Below are positions 27,213 to 41,782 of a stretch of DNA of 64,000 nucleotides, piece by piece. Source of the DNA: Mangrovicoccus ximenensis (GTDB taxonomy: Bacteria; Pseudomonadota; Alphaproteobacteria; Rhodobacterales; Rhodobacteraceae); the NCBI RefSeq assembly GCF_003056725.1, contig NZ_QBKZ01000001.1, forward strand, positions 535,840-599,839, given 5' to 3'. Position 1 is the stretch's first letter. Every line of letters begins with the position of its first letter. Below the pieces are notes generated by a model. It was not told the DNA's origin. It did no database searches and saw only the letters and a program-made list of their open reading frames with translations. The position numbers and the translations under genes were made by a program.

Positions 27213-27713
27213 CCAGGCGTGGCGGCAGGATTCTGCGGAGAGACGATCGCGCTGCGATCCGGCGAATGCACGGTCCCGCTACTGGTCTGTTTTCCAGCCA
27301 GTTTCGCGGTCAGGCAGGCACTCCGCGGAGCGTGCAAACTGAGGTGGGTTCCTGCTGCGCCGCCGCGTGCCGCATGACTACCGCCGCTCGGTGGCCTTCC
27401 TGCTGCACGGGCTGGTCTCGCGCCCCGACCGCCCGGCCTGAGCCCGCAGGACGGGCGCCGCTGCCGCGCCCGAGCAAAAACCATACCATTTTCCTCGGGC
27501 TACGGCGCAGCATAAGCGCCGGAGAAAAAAGGGATTTTGTCAGGTTTTTTAGGCCTTGCATCCTGCGCGATCTGGAATAGTTCTAAGCCACGACAGCGAG
27601 CCGCAGGCCAGCCAGATCGACCGGATCAGCCAGCCCGCCAAGATGCCAGCTCGCACAGCCAGCCAAGCGCCAGCCAGAACGGTTTTCCTGTATCTTGACG
27701 TGAGAGGCCCGAA
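27213..27713. other. intergenic region before dps with a short C-terminal gene fragment
   Basis: A frame near 27355-27441 ends RRRVPHDYRRSVAFLLHGL and may be the tail of a lost gene; I do not recognise it. The rest becomes A+T-richer towards dps (27520-27610) and should hold its promoter. Confidence 0.35.
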
Positions 27714-28183
27714 ATGACCCAGACCGCCGCCGCCCTCGGAGAAGACGCCCAGACCGCGATCTGCACCGCATTGAACCAATGCGTCGCCGAGACCGCCGTG
27801 ACCACCATGCTGGCCCAGAACTTCCACTGGAACGTCAAGGGCATGGCCTTCGGTCCGCTGCACGCGCTGTTCCAGGACATCTACGAGGACCATTTCGAGG
27901 GCCAGACGAGCTGGCCGAGCGGGTCCGCATGCTGGGCGGCCATGCCGAGGGCATGCTGGCCGGGATGGTCGAGCGCTCCAAGGTCAAGGAACATGACGGC
28001 CGCGCCGCCGACCGCGAGATGATCGCCTACATGCTCGAAGCGCAGCGCACCGTGGCCGAGACCCTGGCAGGCGCAGGCGAGCTGGCCGCCGACAACGGCG
28101 ACACCCTGACCGAGGACCTCTGCATCGCCCGCGGCCAGAAGCACGAGAAATTCGCCTGGATGCTGAAATCGCACCTGGAGTGA
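27714..28183 (+). pseudogene. dps: Dps/ferritin-like DNA-protection protein, single-base frameshift
   Basis: ALNQCVAETAVTTMLAQNFHWNVKG and DIYEDHFEG are the N-terminal half of Dps, including the His/Asp ferroxidase ligands. The second half (DELAERVRMLGG... LCIARGQKHEKFAWML) continues in another frame. One G appears to be missing at about 27903-27905 (expected CAG GAC GAG). Dps stores iron and shields DNA in starvation. Apart from that base the gene is complete (about 156 codons), so this is either a recent mutation or a sequencing error. Confidence 0.85.
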
Positions 28184-28202
28184 GCCCGCGGGCCCGTCCC
28201 GG

Positions 28203-28460
28203 TCACGCAGATTGCTCGAAGGGCGCCTCGGCGCCCTTTTTGCTGCATTTGCGCAGATAGGCGCGCCGCCAGCCTTTCGCCGATTTCGCCACTTCCTGCT
28301 GGCCGAGCAGCTCGAGCAGGAACCCGCGGCGGTGCTTGTCCTTCGACAGCTTCTTCCAGCCCTTCTTCTGCTTCTTGGTCATCGCGCAGGCGATGCAGCG
28401 CCCGCCCTCGAGGCGGAACTTGCAGACATCGAGACAGGGAGAGGGAAGCTTCTGGCCCAT
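28203..28460 (-). CDS. DUF1289-family protein
   Basis: 85 residues. The N-terminus SPCLDVCKF...GRCIACAMT carries the cysteine pattern of DUF1289, likely a small metal or Fe-S binding motif, and the C-terminus is strongly basic (KKQKKGWKKLSKDKHRRG). Function unknown. Its final codons double as the dps terminator on the other strand. Confidence 0.75.
   Translation of the reverse strand: MGQKLPSPCLDVCKFRLEGGRCIACAMTKKQKKGWKKLSKDKHRRGFLLELLGQQEVAKSAKGWRRAYLRKCSKKGAEAPFEQSA
28221..28241 (+). terminator. Rho-independent terminator of dps inside the convergent gene
   Basis: Perfect arms GGGCGCC and GGCGCCC with a TC loop followed by TTTTT on the plus strand, 38 bases past the dps stop. It lies within the last codons of the opposing DUF1289 gene. 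Confidence 0.85.
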
Positions 28461-28511
28461 GCGTCGGCCTCCTGTTGACGGGCGGGAGACGCGCCCCCGC
28501 CCGGATACTCG

Positions 28512-29774
28512 TTACTGGAACACCGCGGAGGGGTCATCGAGGCTGTCGGAGCCCTCGAACTCGCCCGCATCCAGCGACAGCACCGACACCACGCGCTCGA
28601 TCGAGCGGGTCTGGTCGACCAGGCCGTTCACGCCGCCCATGATCAGCGCCTCGCCCGCTTCGCTGCCGCGCTCGAGCATCATGTCGTACTTGAAGCCGGC
28701 ATCGCCCGCGATCTTCATCTGCAGGAGCGCATCGACCGTCGCGTCGAGTTTCGCGCGCAGCTCGGCATCGAGCTCCGGATCGGCTTCGGCGACCAGCTCG
28801 GACAGGGACGGCCCCTCCACCTTGGTGCCGTCGACGCGGGTATAGCTGCCGATATAGGCCGAGCGGATGCCCACGCCGTCGTAGAAATGGCTGTTGTAGG
28901 TATTGTCCGAGAAGCAGTCATGCTCTTCCTCGGGATCGTTCAGCATCAGGCCCAGCCGCATCCGCTCGCCCGCCTGCTCGCCATAGGACAGCGAGCCCAT
29001 GCCGGTGACGATCGCGACGATCCCGGCATCGACATCGGCCTCGAGCGCCGCGCGCGCCTCGCCGCCCTCCTGCCACTGCGACGCCATGAATTCGAGGTCG
29101 CGCACCAGAAGCGCGGCCGCCGCCTTCAGGTAATCGCCGCGGCGGTCGCAATTGCCGTGGGTGCAGTCGTCGCCCGCAGCGTAATCGGTCCAGGGACGCT
29201 CGCCCGCGCCCGCCTCGTGGCCGTGCAGATCCTGGCCCCAGAGCAGGAATTCGATCGCGTGATAGCCCGAAGCCACGTTGGTCTCGACCCCGTCCGCCTC
29301 GTGCAGCACGCCCTCGATGAAATCGGGGGTGATCTCCGAGGCATCGATGGTTGCACCGCCGACGGTGAATTCCGGCGTGGCGATGACATTGAGTGCCGCC
29401 AGCTCGTTCTCGTCGGTCGGCCCGCCATAGCCGTCGTCGACATAGTCGATCAGCCCCTCGTCCAGCGGCCAGGCATTCACCTTGCCTTCCCAGTCATCGA
29501 CGATCGGGTTGCCGAAGCGGTAGACTTCGGATTGCTGGTAGGGAATCCGCGCCGCCAGCCAGGCCTGCCGCGCCGCGTCCAGCGCCTGCGGCGACGGATC
29601 GGCCACCAGCGCATCGACCTTTTCCTGCAGGACCTTGGCCGTGGACAGGCTGTCCTCGAACTTCGCCTGGCCCATGTCGATATAGGTGGCGAGAACATCG
29701 GTCTTCTCGACGGCGAAGGCGGGCGCCGCCAGCGCAGCGGCCAGGGCGGTCGAAGTCAGGAAAATCTTGGGCAT
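28512..29774 (-). CDS. irpA: imelysin-family (peptidase M75) periplasmic iron-regulated protein
   Basis: 420 residues with a signal peptide (MPKIFLTSTALAAALAAPAFA). GYHAIEFLLWGQD contains the GxHxxE motif that defines imelysins; a second conserved block lies at AGERMRLGLMLNDPEEEHDC. Imelysin proteins act in iron uptake in the periplasm; protease activity is doubtful. The start at 29774 is preferred over a longer frame because the signal peptide begins there. It lies 71 bases downstream of hemP on the same strand, behind an iron box. Confidence 0.88.
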   Translation of the reverse strand: MPKIFLTSTALAAALAAPAFAVEKTDVLATYIDMGQAKFEDSLSTAKVLQEKVDALVADPSPQALDAARQAWLAARIPYQQSEVYRFGNPIVDDWEGKVNAWPLDEGLIDYVDDGYGGPTDENELAALNVIATPEFTVGGATIDASEITPDFIEGVLHEADGVETNVASGYHAIEFLLWGQDLHGHEAGAGERPWTDYAAGDDCTHGNCDRRGDYLKAAAALLVRDLEFMASQWQEGGEARAALEADVDAGIVAIVTGMGSLSYGEQAGERMRLGLMLNDPEEEHDCFSDNTYNSHFYDGVGIRSAYIGSYTRVDGTKVEGPSLSELVAEADPELDAELRAKLDATVDALLQMKIAGDAGFKYDMMLERGSEAGEALIMGGVNGLVDQTRSIERVVSVLSLDAGEFEGSDSLDDPSAVFQ

Positions 29775-29845
29775 CGCAATGTCCTTGGTCGTTGTCTGCA
29801 TGGCAGCGGCGCCGCGGCGCCGGGGGCTTCAGGGGCCGGGCCGGC

Positions 29846-30025
29846 TCACTTGGTCAGGATCAGCTTCGAGGACCGGGTGATCCTGAGCGTGTAGATCTGG
29901 CCGTCGAGCTCCAGCAGCGCGATCTGGCCGCCATCGGTCAGGCCGCGCGCATCATAGAGCGGCGGCATGCCGTCGCGCTTGATGACGGTTTCGGGGGAAG
30001 GAGTGGTTTTGGTCATGTAGGTCAT
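29846..30025 (-). CDS. hemP: hemin uptake protein HemP
   Basis: 59 residues with the conserved HemP core (LYDARGLTDGGQIALLELDG, then YTLRITRSSKLILTK). HemP is a small protein linked to haem uptake genes and in some alphaproteobacteria works as a transcriptional activator of the haem receptor. Its ATG overlaps the stop of the upstream 47-codon gene (ATGA), so the two are translated together. M4 at 30016 is an alternative start. Confidence 0.88.
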   Translation of the reverse strand: MTYMTKTTPSPETVIKRDGMPPLYDARGLTDGGQIALLELDGQIYTLRITRSSKLILTK

Positions 30026-30165
30026 TTGTGCGTCTCCAGCCAGTCAAGCAGCGCCTCCAGCGAAGGCAGGGTCAGGAAGCTCCGGTTTCCCGCGTCCCAG
30101 GTCTGGGGCACGGGCATCGGGGCTAGCCTTGTCATGGGCTGGGCTCCGGTATGGGTCATGTGCAT
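30022..30165 (-). CDS. 47-residue protein translationally coupled to HemP
   Basis: Starts at ATG 30165 with GGAG 7 bases upstream and ends in an ATGA overlap with hemP. Sequence: MHMTHTGAQPMTRLAPMPV, then PQTWDAGNRSFLTLPSLEAL, then LDWLETHK. No family recognised. The tidy ribosome site and coupling argue that it is real and works with HemP. Confidence 0.65.
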   Translation of the reverse strand: MHMTHTGAQPMTRLAPMPVPQTWDAGNRSFLTLPSLEALLDWLETHK

Positions 30166-30234
30166 CTCGGGTCTCCGGTGGGATCCATCGGCTTCCCCAA
30201 GGCACGGCGAGGGGTGGCTGTGACAGAAGTTACT

Positions 30235-30251
30235 CTGACAAGTTTTGTCAG
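30235..30251. promoter_or_regulatory. iron-responsive operator, TGA-N9-TCA type
   Basis: CTGACAAGTTTTGTCAG is a perfect 7-bp inverted repeat and contains exactly TGA-N9-TCA, the RirA/Iron-Rhodo box pattern of alphaproteobacteria. It is 70 bases upstream of the HemP operon and between it and the divergent MFS gene. A second hairpin, TCCGAG/CTCGGA, lies at 30262-30280. Confidence 0.65.
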
Positions 30252-30451
30252 GATTGGCAATCCGAGTTTTTTACTCGGATAAGATTTCCCGTGCCCTTGG
30301 GCGACAGGCCGCCGCGACCGCCCAAGAAACAGGCCGAAGCCGCCGGAATGCCCGGCAAACCGGCCGCCGTAGGTGCCCACAGGACCGGCGGCGATGCGGA
30401 AAACTCTCCATGTGGCAGCGCTTGTCGCAAAGGAATGGAGTAGTGTCGCGC

Positions 30452-31816
30452 ATGTCGCAGCCGGCACGGCGCGAATCCGGACACTCGCAAAACCACAACC
30501 TGCACGGGAGCGTTGACGCAAGGGCCATGGGAAACGTTCTTCTGGGGATCTGGGCGCTCCTGCTCGGGATCGTGCTGATCATGCTGGGCAACGGCATGCA
30601 TTTCACCCTGATCGGCCTGCGCGGCGGAATCGAGGGGTTTTCCGCGGCCGAGCTGTCGGTGGTGACCTCGGGCTATTTCATGGGCTTCCTGTCGGGCGCG
30701 CGGATCACGCCGCTCCTGATCCGCCGGGTCGGCCATGTCCGGGTCTTCGCCGCGCTCGGCAGCTTCATGTCCGCCGCGCTGATCGCCTTTCCGCTGGTGC
30801 CCGAGCCCTGGACCTGGACCCTGCTGCGGATCCTCATCGGCTTCTGCATGTCCGGCGTCTACGTCACCGCCGAAAGCTGGCTGAACCATGCCGCGACCAA
30901 CGAGACCCGCGGCAAGGTGCTTTCGGCCTACATGATCGCCCAGACCCTCGGGATCATCGGCGCGCAGGGGCTGCTGACCCTCGGCGATGCCGGGACCTCG
31001 GTGCTGTTCATCTGCGCCTCGATCCTGGTCTCGGTCTCCTTCGCGCCGATCCTGCTCTCGGCCACGCCGGTCCCGGCGGTCGAGGTTGCCCGGCCGATGC
31101 CGCTGCGCCGCCTCTTCGCCGCCTCGCCGCTGGGCACGGTGGGCATCTTCCTGCTCGGCGGGGTCTACGCCACGCAATCAGGCATGGCGGCGGTGTTCGG
31201 CACCCAGATCGGCATGGGCACATCGGAGATCGCGCTCTTCGTGGCGATGCTCTTCGCCGGGGCGCTGGTGCTGCAATACCCGATCGGATGGCTGTCCGAC
31301 CAGATGGACCGGCGCGGGCTGATCTTCGGGGCGGCCGTGCTCGGCGGCGCCGCCTGCCTGGCGGGCTGGACCACCGGCGGCAGCCTGTGGATGCTGATGG
31401 CCGCGGCCTTCCTCGCCGGTGGCGTGACGACGCCGCTCTACGCGCTGTTCCTGGCCTTCACCAACGACACGCTGGCCGCCGAGGACATGCCCGCCGCCTC
31501 GGGCGGGCTGGTCTTCACCTTCGGCCTAGGCGCCATCGCCGGGCCGCTGGCGACCGGCTGGGCGATGGAGCGCACCGGCCCGGATGCCTTCTGGCTGGTC
31601 CTCGCCGTGACCTTCGCAGCGATTGCGCTCTATGCGCTCTACCGCATGACCCGCCGCGCCGCGCCGCCGGTGGAGGAGACCGAAAGCTACCTGAACGTGC
31701 TGCCGACCAGCTCTCCGGTCGCCGTGGAGGCGGCAGGCGCCTGGGCCGCGGAGAATGCCGGAGAGATCGAGGACACCGAGGAGGAGGAGCCGGAGGAAGA
31801 AGAGCCGCGCCCCTGA
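30452..31816 (+). CDS. MFS transporter (YcaD/UMF2-like)
   Basis: About 454 residues with twelve hydrophobic segments, beginning GNVLLGIWALLLGIVLIMLG. The cytoplasmic loop motif between helices 2 and 3 is GARITPLLIRRVGHVR, and a repeat appears as LSDQMDRRGLI in the second half. The C-terminus ends in a very acidic tail (EDTEEEEPEEEEP). Substrate unknown. The start is uncertain: ATG 30452, GTG 30443 (AGGA 8 upstream) and ATG 30528 are all in frame. Divergent from the iron module and sharing its operator region. Confidence 0.8.
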   Translation: MSQPARRESGHSQNHNLHGSVDARAMGNVLLGIWALLLGIVLIMLGNGMHFTLIGLRGGIEGFSAAELSVVTSGYFMGFLSGARITPLLIRRVGHVRVFAALGSFMSAALIAFPLVPEPWTWTLLRILIGFCMSGVYVTAESWLNHAATNETRGKVLSAYMIAQTLGIIGAQGLLTLGDAGTSVLFICASILVSVSFAPILLSATPVPAVEVARPMPLRRLFAASPLGTVGIFLLGGVYATQSGMAAVFGTQIGMGTSEIALFVAMLFAGALVLQYPIGWLSDQMDRRGLIFGAAVLGGAACLAGWTTGGSLWMLMAAAFLAGGVTTPLYALFLAFTNDTLAAEDMPAASGGLVFTFGLGAIAGPLATGWAMERTGPDAFWLVLAVTFAAIALYALYRMTRRAAPPVEETESYLNVLPTSSPVAVEAAGAWAAENAGEIEDTEEEEPEEEEPRP

Positions 31817-31916
31817 CCCGTCGCGTCCCGGCGGCGGGCCCGGCCACGCCGCGGGGCCTCCGCAGGCGGCCCTGTCCCAAAGGAACGGGACGTTCCCGCA
31901 CCGCCCCGTCCCCTCC

Positions 31917-32076
31917 GGCCCAGCCCGAGGCAGAGCAGCGCCAGCCCGAGCTGGGCCTCGCCGAGCCCGTGCCGCTCCTGGACGGCGGGGACCCGCGCGG
32001 CCCAGCTGCCCAGCAGCATCCCGTTGAGCGCAAAGGCTGCGGCAACGCCCCGCCAGGGCGTGCGGATATCGTGCAT
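31917..32076 (-). pseudogene. 5' fragment of a second MFS transporter
   Basis: ATG 32076 has GGAG 7 bases upstream. The first 53 codons (RGVAAAFALNGMLLGSWAAR, then VPAVQERHGLGEAQLGLALL) are the first one to two helices of an MFS protein, then homology stops. The junction sequence contains small palindromes (GTCCC/GGGAC, GGAAC/GTTCC). The rest of the gene is absent. Confidence 0.6.
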
Positions 32077-32225
32077 GTCAGGTCTCCGGTGTCTTGCGGT
32101 CCCGTTCTGCACGACGCCCGGGCGGCCGTCACGCGGCTTTCCAACGGGCTCTCCGGGCCGGCGGGAACCGAATGTTATGACTCTCCGTGTGAGAAGAGGG
32201 TGTTCTGTTTTGGCCAGGTAGACGG

Positions 32226-34313
32226 ATGATGTTCGGGATTTTCGGAAAGAAGGGCGCCAAGCCCGTTGCGCAGGCCCAGGCCGAAAGGACCCTCGACGGG
32301 GTCATGTCGATGTTCATGGTCGCCCGCATGGCGCCGGACGGGACGATCCGCTCCGTCAACGGCAACTTCGAGAAGATCACCGGCTATCCTGCGGAAGAGG
32401 CCATCGGCCAGAATTTCGCCTTCCTCATGCGCGGCAAGGACCGCGACGATCCCAAGGTCCGGGCGCAATGGGACGCGCTGCGCCGGGGCGAACCGATGAC
32501 ATTGATCGCGCCGCTGCAGTCGAAATCGGGCGGCGAGGTCTGGCTGACCAAGACCTACACGCCGCTGGCCAACGCAGCGGGCGAGATCGACGAGATCGCC
32601 TTCTACGGCCAGGACATCACCGAGTTCCACCTTCTGCGCAGGGACAACCGCAGCAAGGTCGATGCGATCTCGCGCACGATGGCGGTGATCGAGTTCGAGC
32701 TCGACGGCACCATCATTCATGCCAACAAGCACTTCCTCGACGCCACCGGCTACAGGCTGGACGAAATCCGCGGCAAGCATCACCGCATCTTCATGCCGCC
32801 CGGCGAGGCGGAGCGCGCGGAATACAAGGCGTTCTGGCAGCGTCTGGGGGCGGGCGCGTCCGAAAGCGGACAGGTGCGCCGCGTCACCAAGGATGGCCGC
32901 ACGCTGTGGCTGGAGGCGACCTACGAAACGCTGGTCGATCCCGAGGGGCGGCCGTTCAAGGTGGTGAAATACGCCTTCGACATCACCGGGACCAAGAACC
33001 GGGAGGCCGAGGTGGCCGCGCAGCTCTCGGCGATCCAGAAGGTGCAGGCGGTGATCGAATTCGACAGCAAGGGCCATATTCTCACCGCCAATGACAAGTT
33101 CTGCGAGGTCATGGGCTACGATCTGGACGAGATCCGCGGCAAGCATCACTCGATGTTCGTCGAAGAGGATTACGCCGGGAGCGGGGAATACAGGGCGTTC
33201 TGGGACAAGCTTCGCAGCGGCGAGGCGATGATCGGCCGGTTCCGCCGGATCGGCAAAGGCGGGCGCGAGGCCTTCATCGAAGCGAGCTACAATCCCATCC
33301 CCGATGCCGAGGGCAAGATCGTCAAGGTGGTCAAATACGCCGTCGACACGACCAATTTCCAGATCACCCTGCGCGAGACCGGCGCGGCGCTGAGCCGGCT
33401 GGCCGAGGGCGACCTGCGGACCCGGATCGAGCGGCATCTGGGAAATCTCGACGAGATCCGCGAGAAGTTCAACGGGGCCGTGGGCAAGATCGACATGGTG
33501 ATCGCCGATGTTCTGGGGCAGTCGCAGGAGCTTGTTGCGGACTCGGCCGCGATCCGCAGCGCGAGCGACGACCTGTCCCGGCGCACCGAGCGGCAGGCGG
33601 CGACGCTGGAGGAAAGCGCTGCGGCGCTGGAGCAGCTCAACAATTCCGTGCATGGCACCGCGCAGCAGAGCCAGGAGGCGCGCGACCGGGCACGGCAGGC
33701 AAAGGATGACACGCAGCGTTCCGCCGCGGTGGTCCAGAATGCGATGGAGGCAATGGAGCGCATCGCCAATTCGTCCGAGAAGATTTCGAAGATCACCAAT
33801 GTCATCGACGACATTTCCTTCCAGACCAATCTCTTGGCGCTGAATGCCGGGATCGAGGCAGCGCGTGCCGGCGAAGCTGGACGCGGCTTCGCGGTGGTGG
33901 CCTCGGAGGTGCGGGCGCTGGCGCAGAGATCCTCGGATGCGGCCCAGGAAATCGCCCAGCTGATCTCCGAATCGGGACTGGAGGTCCGGCAGGGGGTTGA
34001 GCTGGTCGGCCAGGCCGGCTCGGCCTTGGGCGAAATCGACGGCCGGGTCAGCGAGATTCTCGAACTGAGCCTCTCGATCGCCTCGGCGGCGCAGGAGCAG
34101 TCCGGCGGGCTGAGCGAGATGAACCGCGCCATTGCCGATCTAGACCGTGTCACCCAGCAGAATGCGGCGATGGCCGAAGAGACCAATGCGGCTGTTCATG
34201 GTCTCGGCGCCAAGGTCGAAGCCATGCAGGAAGAGGCGCATTACTTCAAAACCTCTCCATCCGGCGAGGTCGGGTTTGCTGTTGCGGTCCGGGATCAGCG
34301 AAAGGCCGGGTGA
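32226..34313 (+). CDS. soluble methyl-accepting chemotaxis protein with three PAS domains
   Basis: 695 residues with no membrane segment. PAS-like modules lie at about 25-130, 150-260 and 270-385; the last two share DEIRGKHH and EYKAFW/EYRAFW blocks, so they arose by duplication. A short linker (about 400-440) leads to the signalling domain, with the conserved hairpin tip [41 protein letters not shown] cytoplasmic receptor, probably sensing a small molecule or redox cofactor through PAS and signalling to CheA. Two adjacent ATGs (32226, 32229) are possible starts. Confidence 0.9.
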   Translation: MMFGIFGKKGAKPVAQAQAERTLDGVMSMFMVARMAPDGTIRSVNGNFEKITGYPAEEAIGQNFAFLMRGKDRDDPKVRAQWDALRRGEPMTLIAPLQSKSGGEVWLTKTYTPLANAAGEIDEIAFYGQDITEFHLLRRDNRSKVDAISRTMAVIEFELDGTIIHANKHFLDATGYRLDEIRGKHHRIFMPPGEAERAEYKAFWQRLGAGASESGQVRRVTKDGRTLWLEATYETLVDPEGRPFKVVKYAFDITGTKNREAEVAAQLSAIQKVQAVIEFDSKGHILTANDKFCEVMGYDLDEIRGKHHSMFVEEDYAGSGEYRAFWDKLRSGEAMIGRFRRIGKGGREAFIEASYNPIPDAEGKIVKVVKYAVDTTNFQITLRETGAALSRLAEGDLRTRIERHLGNLDEIREKFNGAVGKIDMVIADVLGQSQELVADSAAIRSASDDLSRRTERQAATLEESAAALEQLNNSVHGTAQQSQEARDRARQAKDDTQRSAAVVQNAMEAMERIANSSEKISKITNVIDDISFQTNLLALNAGIEAARAGEAGRGFAVVASEVRALAQRSSDAAQEIAQLISESGLEVRQGVELVGQAGSALGEIDGRVSEILELSLSIASAAQEQSGGLSEMNRAIADLDRVTQQNAAMAEETNAAVHGLGAKVEAMQEEAHYFKTSPSGEVGFAVAVRDQRKAG

Positions 34314-34934
34314 CTGGCTGGAGACCGTCCCGCCCCTGCGTGACGGCGTCCATTGGAGGATGGCGGTCATGCCGAGAACGGGCCGCGGGAGCCTTCGCCA
34401 GATGGCGTGGCTTCGGTGCCGTTGCGGCCCGGCCGCAGCCGGCAGGGCCAAAGGCTTTCCGGCGGCCGGTCCGCTTGCCAGTGCAAAGGAGGCGGGTTGG
34501 TGCGTATCCGGTCAGCTGGAAACGTTCTTCCGGGCCTGCCCCGATGCCTGCTCTGCCCATTTTCCGGGGCGGGAAGCGAGATGCCGGTTGGCGCCGGGGC
34601 AGCAACGGCGCGCGGAGAAGGGGAGTTCTTGCACTGCGGTGTCCCTGTCCGAGGTGCCCCTTGCCTGAGGTCGGGGCCGTGCGCGGCGCGGATGTCTGCG
34701 CAGCGGGGGCGCGTCCATAGCGGATTGAAGGCGCTGCAGGCGAGAGGTCTGGTGCCGCCGGGCGGAAAGCCGGTCAGGGCAACTTGGCCGACGGAGCTTC
34801 GGCCCGGTTTGGTGCCTGCCGGTTGCCCTTTCCGCACGGGCCGTCATGGCGCAAAGGCCGTGGCCGACGCTGCGTTGCGTCATCGGGCATCCGGGACGGC
34901 AGGCGGAGACGATGCCCACTGCCGTCCCGCTTGG
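34314..34934. other. 620-base gap without a supported gene
   Basis: Open frames exist on both strands but are Arg/Gly/Pro-rich, lack ribosome sites and match nothing recognisable. This may be decayed coding sequence between the chemoreceptor and gyrB. Confidence 0.4.
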
Positions 34935-37423
<2,489 letters not shown>

Positions 37424-37427
37424 TGGC

Positions 37428-37769
37428 TCAGCCTTCGGGCAGCATCAGGAGCACCGCGGCCAGCGCGCAGGCCAGCCCCGCGGCCTCGCGGACCGAGAAG
37501 GGTTCGCCGAAGGCCACGACCCCGACGGCGCAGGCGCCTGCCAGGGTGAAGCCCGAATAGGCGACGGCGGCGGGGCCGAGCGGGATGTGGCGCATCGCGA
37601 GGAACCACATCAGCGCCGAGACGACATAGAGCAGGCAGCCCCAGGTCAGGTAGGCGCTGCCGCGGGCGGTGCCGCCATGGTCGGCGGCGAGCTTGATGAC
37701 ATAGTCCCCGAGGATCACCACCAGCGCGGTTGCCAAAGAAAATCCCAGTCCGGTCAATGCGCTTTGCAT
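37428..37769 (-). CDS. small EamA/SMR-like membrane transporter
   Basis: 112 residues with four predicted helices, ending near its convergent neighbour. FLAMRHIPLGPAAVAYSGFT and GVVAFGEPFSVREAAGL match the second half of EamA-type or small multidrug-resistance proteins. The chosen ATG 37769 follows GGGGTA. It probably exports a small metabolite or cation as a dimer. Confidence 0.75.
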   Translation of the reverse strand: MQSALTGLGFSLATALVVILGDYVIKLAADHGGTARGSAYLTWGCLLYVVSALMWFLAMRHIPLGPAAVAYSGFTLAGACAVGVVAFGEPFSVREAAGLACALAAVLLMLPEG

Positions 37770-38009
37770 CCGAAATACCCCGTGCCATCCAGTCTTCCCA
37801 ATGCAGCGATCCTGCCGCTGCGGCAGGCGGGGCGCTAGGCAGGGGATCCTGACCCGGACATGTCCTGCGATGCATGGGGCTTGCGGCGCCCACGGATATC
37901 CGCACGTCGGCGGCAGGATTGCGATCCGCGCGCTATCCGGAGCGGGCCGTGGCACCGCCGGCCCGCCTCCTGGACGGGTCCAGGGCAGGCCGGCCCGCAT
38001 CCGCAGCCG

Positions 38010-38408
38010 TCAGGAGCACAGGAGGCGGAAATCGGCCGTCGCCTTGCTGCCCTTCAGGTTCTGCAGGTTGAAGACGTCGAGAAAGCAGGTCTTCTTGTCC
38101 TCGAACATCCCGCGGATGTAGTACGGCCCGTTCCCGAGGGATTTCAGGTTGAGCCGGTCGCCTTGCGCAACGCAGCCCGTTCCGCGGTTCATCCGCACGG
38201 CGATGCAGCCCTCCTTGCCGCGGACCAGCGTCAGCAGGAGATGCTCGTCCGTCAGGTCGATCGACTGGCCCTCCTCGAGCGTGAACACGCCTTCGGTCAC
38301 CTGGTAGAGGCGGGCGCCGGCAACCGGGACGGCATCGCTCGGCGCGGCCGGGGATTGCGCCGCGGCGGGGCAGGCGAGAAGGATCAGTGCAAATGCGAGG
38401 TGCCGCAT
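38010..38408 (-). CDS. secreted hypothetical protein A
   Basis: 132 residues with a signal peptide (MRHLAFALILLACPAAAQ) and four cysteines in the mature part. No family recognised. ATG 38408 has GGGAG upstream. It begins 4 bases after the stop of the next secreted protein, so they form an operon and may work together in the envelope. Confidence 0.65.
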   Translation of the reverse strand: MRHLAFALILLACPAAAQSPAAPSDAVPVAGARLYQVTEGVFTLEEGQSIDLTDEHLLLTLVRGKEGCIAVRMNRGTGCVAQGDRLNLKSLGNGPYYIRGMFEDKKTCFLDVFNLQNLKGSKATADFRLLCS

Positions 38409-38412
38409 GGTC

Positions 38413-39081
38413 TCAATCTCCCGATACCAGATAGGGTGTGCCGTTCATCGTCCTCAGGGTGAAGACCGGGCTGCCGTCCCAGCCGAAGCTGCAGCTGTCG
38501 CCCTCGTAGCAGGAAACGGTCTGTCCTGCGGCGCTGCTGTAGACCACCACGCTTGGATCGGCCCTCTTGATCAAGGCCAGGCCCTTTCCCGCGATGCCGG
38601 TCAGGCACATGTTTCGCCGGACGGGCAGCATCATCTCCGCCCCGGGGGCGATTTCGATGCAGCGGGCGCCGTACTTCCCGTCCGGCTGCGCCGGAGCAGG
38701 TGCGGGCGGCGGCGCCAAGCTCTGGCGGCGGGACTCGTAGTCGATGAGCATCTGCATCATCTGCTGGATGCAGGCGTTTTCGTCGAGTGACTGCTCCAGC
38801 CGGTGTTCCCGGAGAACTTGCTCCACGCCCTCCCAGCGGCTGGCCGAGATCTCGGCTTCCCCGCCGATGTCGCCGCCTGCCAGCCGTTTCAGGATGCTGG
38901 CCCTGGCTTCCGCGCTGAGGGTCCCGTCGGCCTCCAGGCGGTAGCCGCTTCCCGACCTGTCGCAGGCCCGTGCCGCGACCTCGGCCAATTCCGCGCCGCT
39001 GGGACCGGCCGGAACCTGTCCCGCCGCAATCACGGCCGGCAGCACAGCGACTGCCTGGAACAATCTGCGCATCTGAGCCAC
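38413..39081 (-). CDS. secreted hypothetical protein B
   Basis: 222 residues starting at GTG 39081 with GGAGG just upstream. Has a signal peptide, a helical N-terminal half (with DENACIQQMMQMLIDYESRR), a proline-rich linker (APPPAPAPAQP) and a C-terminal beta-rich domain with cysteines. First gene of a two-gene operon with protein A. Function unknown. Confidence 0.65.
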   Translation of the reverse strand: MAQMRRLFQAVAVLPAVIAAGQVPAGPSGAELAEVAARACDRSGSGYRLEADGTLSAEARASILKRLAGGDIGGEAEISASRWEGVEQVLREHRLEQSLDENACIQQMMQMLIDYESRRQSLAPPPAPAPAQPDGKYGARCIEIAPGAEMMLPVRRNMCLTGIAGKGLALIKRADPSVVVYSSAAGQTVSCYEGDSCSFGWDGSPVFTLRTMNGTPYLVSGD

Positions 39082-39127
39082 GCCTCCTCCGTCGCATTCA
39101 GATGTGTATCATGGAGGCGCCGCTTCT

Positions 39128-41323
<2,196 letters not shown>

Positions 41324-41782
41324 CGGGCAATCCTCGGCGTGTCCTGCCATTATGTGAAGCTGGATGGCCCGGGGATCAAGGCGGCGGCGGACATGGCGCG
41401 GCGGGTCCGCTGCGAGCGGGGGAGTCGCGGCGCCGGCCGCGGCAAATTCCGGGTGCAAGTGCTTGACCGAATTGCTTTGCAACCATAGGTGGAAAATTGG
41501 CTTGGAAAACAAGATGACCCAAGGTAATCTATGGGCGCAAGCAGTGGCAATGGATGCCGGCGATGACCGGCAACCCGCCCACCCCTCGCTCCCTATCGGT
41601 TGAGCCGGCATCCATCCTGCTTGCGGACCGCGCAGCCCCGGACCGCATCGGTCCATCCCGAAGCCGGGCAGGCGGCGTTTCTTCCCTTCAGCGGATGTCG
41701 GGCTTGGATGTTCTCCGGCATGATCGGCGTTGCCCGGAGCGGGTCCGCGCCCTATAGATTCCGTGACTTTGCGGAGGACATG
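41324..41782. other. divergent region between uvrB and the NDUFS4-like gene
   Basis: About 460 bases holding promoters for both genes. A locally A+T-rich patch is at 41480-41535. I see no LexA-type box that I would defend and no small gene. Confidence 0.4.
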
